Origin: AWTP1-13 sp963814055
Lineage (GTDB): Bacteria; Pseudomonadota; Alphaproteobacteria; Rhizobiales; Hyphomicrobiaceae
Assembly: GCA_963814055.1 (NCBI GenBank)
Contig: CAWFBJ010000018.1
Span: 1 to 64,000 of the forward strand
Length of the DNA stretch: 64,000 bases
Reading direction: 5' to 3'
Shown: piece by piece, positions 63,139-64,000 of the stretch
Position numbering within the stretch: position 1 is the stretch's first letter
Layout of the letters: every line of letters begins with the position of its first letter
The notes under the pieces: model-generated
Databases searched by the model: none
The model's input: only the letters and a program-made list of their open reading frames with translations
What the model was told of the DNA's origin: nothing
Made by a program: the position numbers and the translations under genes

Positions 63139-63852
63139 ATGAGGCTGGCTATCTCGATCGGTTTCGGGCTCGTTTTGGTGGGGGCGTGTGCTGACGCACC
63201 CCTTGCTCCGGCTGGACCGGCGGGCCCGTGGTCCGCTGCCGAGGGCATCCCGACACGGGTGGAGCTCACCTGCGCGAACGATGGTTCGGTGACCCTTTCG
63301 ACCGAGTCGGTGCAGCCTCGACCCGATGGGGTGCACATCCGCGTGGTGAACCAGTTCGCTGAGCCGGTGAGCGTCGAGGGCTTCGACGCAGACCCGGGCA
63401 CGACTCACTGGGTGTTCTCGTACACACCGGGAACCGTCGAGCTCATGTGCTGGCCCTTCAGCCAACACACGTCTGGGGACGAACCGATCCGGCATCCCGT
63501 CGAAGTCGTCGACCCGGTCGGCCTCTTCTTCGACGGCTCGGTGTCGTGCGAGTTCGAGATGCATTCCACCGGCGATCACGCCGAGGCACCCGTGGATCAG
63601 GGCCCGCCGCCGTTGAGCATCGCGAAGGATCTGATCACCGGCCTGCAGCCCGCCGACGAGCTGAAGATGTCCGGCTACCCAAAGCAAGAAGGCGGAAGCA
63701 TCGTCGTCATCAGGAACGGCGAGGTGGTCGCCTCCTACGGCATCGTGCGGTTCGAGGGCGAGCCTTGGAGCCTCTCGTCGGGCAGAGCGTGCGAAGGCAC
63801 CGGCCTGCCGTTCGAAGGCGAATGCGGCGCGATGCACCGTCTCGAAGGGTGA
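63139..63852 (+). CDS. Lipoprotein of unknown function
   Basis: A 237-residue protein, intact. The signal MRLAISIGFGLVLVGAC ends in a lipobox (VGAC), followed by a Pro/Ala-rich linker. The mature part has two strand-rich segments (GVHIRVVNQFAEPVSVEGFD and GTTHWVFSYTPGTVELMCWP) of immunoglobulin or cupredoxin-like character, and later FFDGSVSCEFEMHSTGD and EGGSIVVIRNGEVVASYGIV. I know no family. I chose ATG 63139; a TTG two codons earlier is also open. It is divergent from the ArsR gene. Confidence 0.65.
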   Translation: MRLAISIGFGLVLVGACADAPLAPAGPAGPWSAAEGIPTRVELTCANDGSVTLSTESVQPRPDGVHIRVVNQFAEPVSVEGFDADPGTTHWVFSYTPGTVELMCWPFSQHTSGDEPIRHPVEVVDPVGLFFDGSVSCEFEMHSTGDHAEAPVDQGPPPLSIAKDLITGLQPADELKMSGYPKQEGGSIVVIRNGEVVASYGIVRFEGEPWSLSSGRACEGTGLPFEGECGAMHRLEG

Positions 63853-63962
63853 TCTCGACCGTCGACGACGCCGTGCAGCGCCGGCCGTACGGGTTCAGGT
63901 TCCGCATCGCTGAGCACGGGGTGAGCAACAGGGTCGAGGTCTTCGAGCTGTTCGGTGAGTAG
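63849..63962 (+). CDS. Small ORF or frameshifted tail of the lipoprotein
   Basis: A 37-codon frame from a GTG that overlaps the preceding stop (GTGA), reading STVDDAVQRRPYGFRFRIAE and ending VEVFELFGE. It could be a coupled small gene or, given the indel-rich neighbourhood, the true C-terminus of the lipoprotein in another frame. No family is recognised. The window ends 38 bases later. Confidence 0.3.
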   Translation: MISTVDDAVQRRPYGFRFRIAEHGVSNRVEVFELFGE

Positions 63963-64000
63963 GCGCGAAACGCGAGAGACTCAGCTCTCCGACGACAGGC

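Overview
The window reads as a draft, probably metagenomic, contig built from at least two genomes. Bases about 1200 to 54380 carry an alphaproteobacterial gene set, most like Hyphomicrobiales (Rhizobiales). The evidence is the gene order prs / lipoprotein / pgeF / midA / lgt facing ubiK / YbjN / proC, then hisC-tyrC-chaC, ftsEX, cpdR, nadD-rsfS-rlmH, a B12-dependent ribonucleotide reductase, and a 'MSAF.GKAD' intergenic repeat. From about 54400 to the end the genes look actinobacterial (lipA, a type A RNase P RNA, RNase H, zinc-ribbon coiled-coil protein, Flp pilin, SURF1, group II truncated haemoglobin, ArsR/SRPBCC pair). The change falls between the last codons of a TPR-CHAT gene and an amino-terminally truncated lipA, so I treat it as a likely assembly chimera.

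Layout. 1-1600: almost gene-free, with a frameshifted zinc-ribbon ORF and a small conserved hypothetical. 1.8-19.9 kb: scattered catabolic and envelope genes (MFS exporter, extensin-like, DUF1194, thioesterase, hydrolases, FAD monooxygenase, MaoC hydratase, FAH-family hydratase, MetE-like methyltransferase, glutaredoxin-DinB fusion, LysR, aldo/keto reductase, carboxymuconolactone decarboxylase, glutathione peroxidase, HxlR/MATE divergent pair). 20-26.5 kb: conserved housekeeping block whose genes are nearly all split by single-base frameshifts. 26.6-41.2 kb: clean housekeeping block. 41.2-49.4 kb: a possible acid/CoA catabolic cluster (luciferase-like oxidoreductase, CaiB CoA-transferase, methyltransferase, split TPP decarboxylase, TauD dioxygenase) ending at two perfect parS sites, which suggests nearness to a replication origin. 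49.4-51.4 kb: gene-poor accessory stretch with an XRE-HGG protein and a Rhizobiales-type repeat. 51.45-54.38 kb: exported TPR-CHAT caspase-like protein with seven 46-residue repeats. 54.4-64 kb: actinobacterial part.

Sequence quality is uneven. Genes at 21.2-26.5 kb and 51.4-62.7 kb need one or more frame changes each, whereas 26.6-44.9 kb needs none. Where genes are split I give the full span of the reconstructed gene. I found no tRNA, CRISPR array or intact insertion sequence. The most interesting items are the parS pair, the TPR-CHAT protein, an orphan strong terminator implying a small RNA at 34.5-34.7 kb, a homopyrimidine insertion in a GNAT gene, and the chimeric junction.
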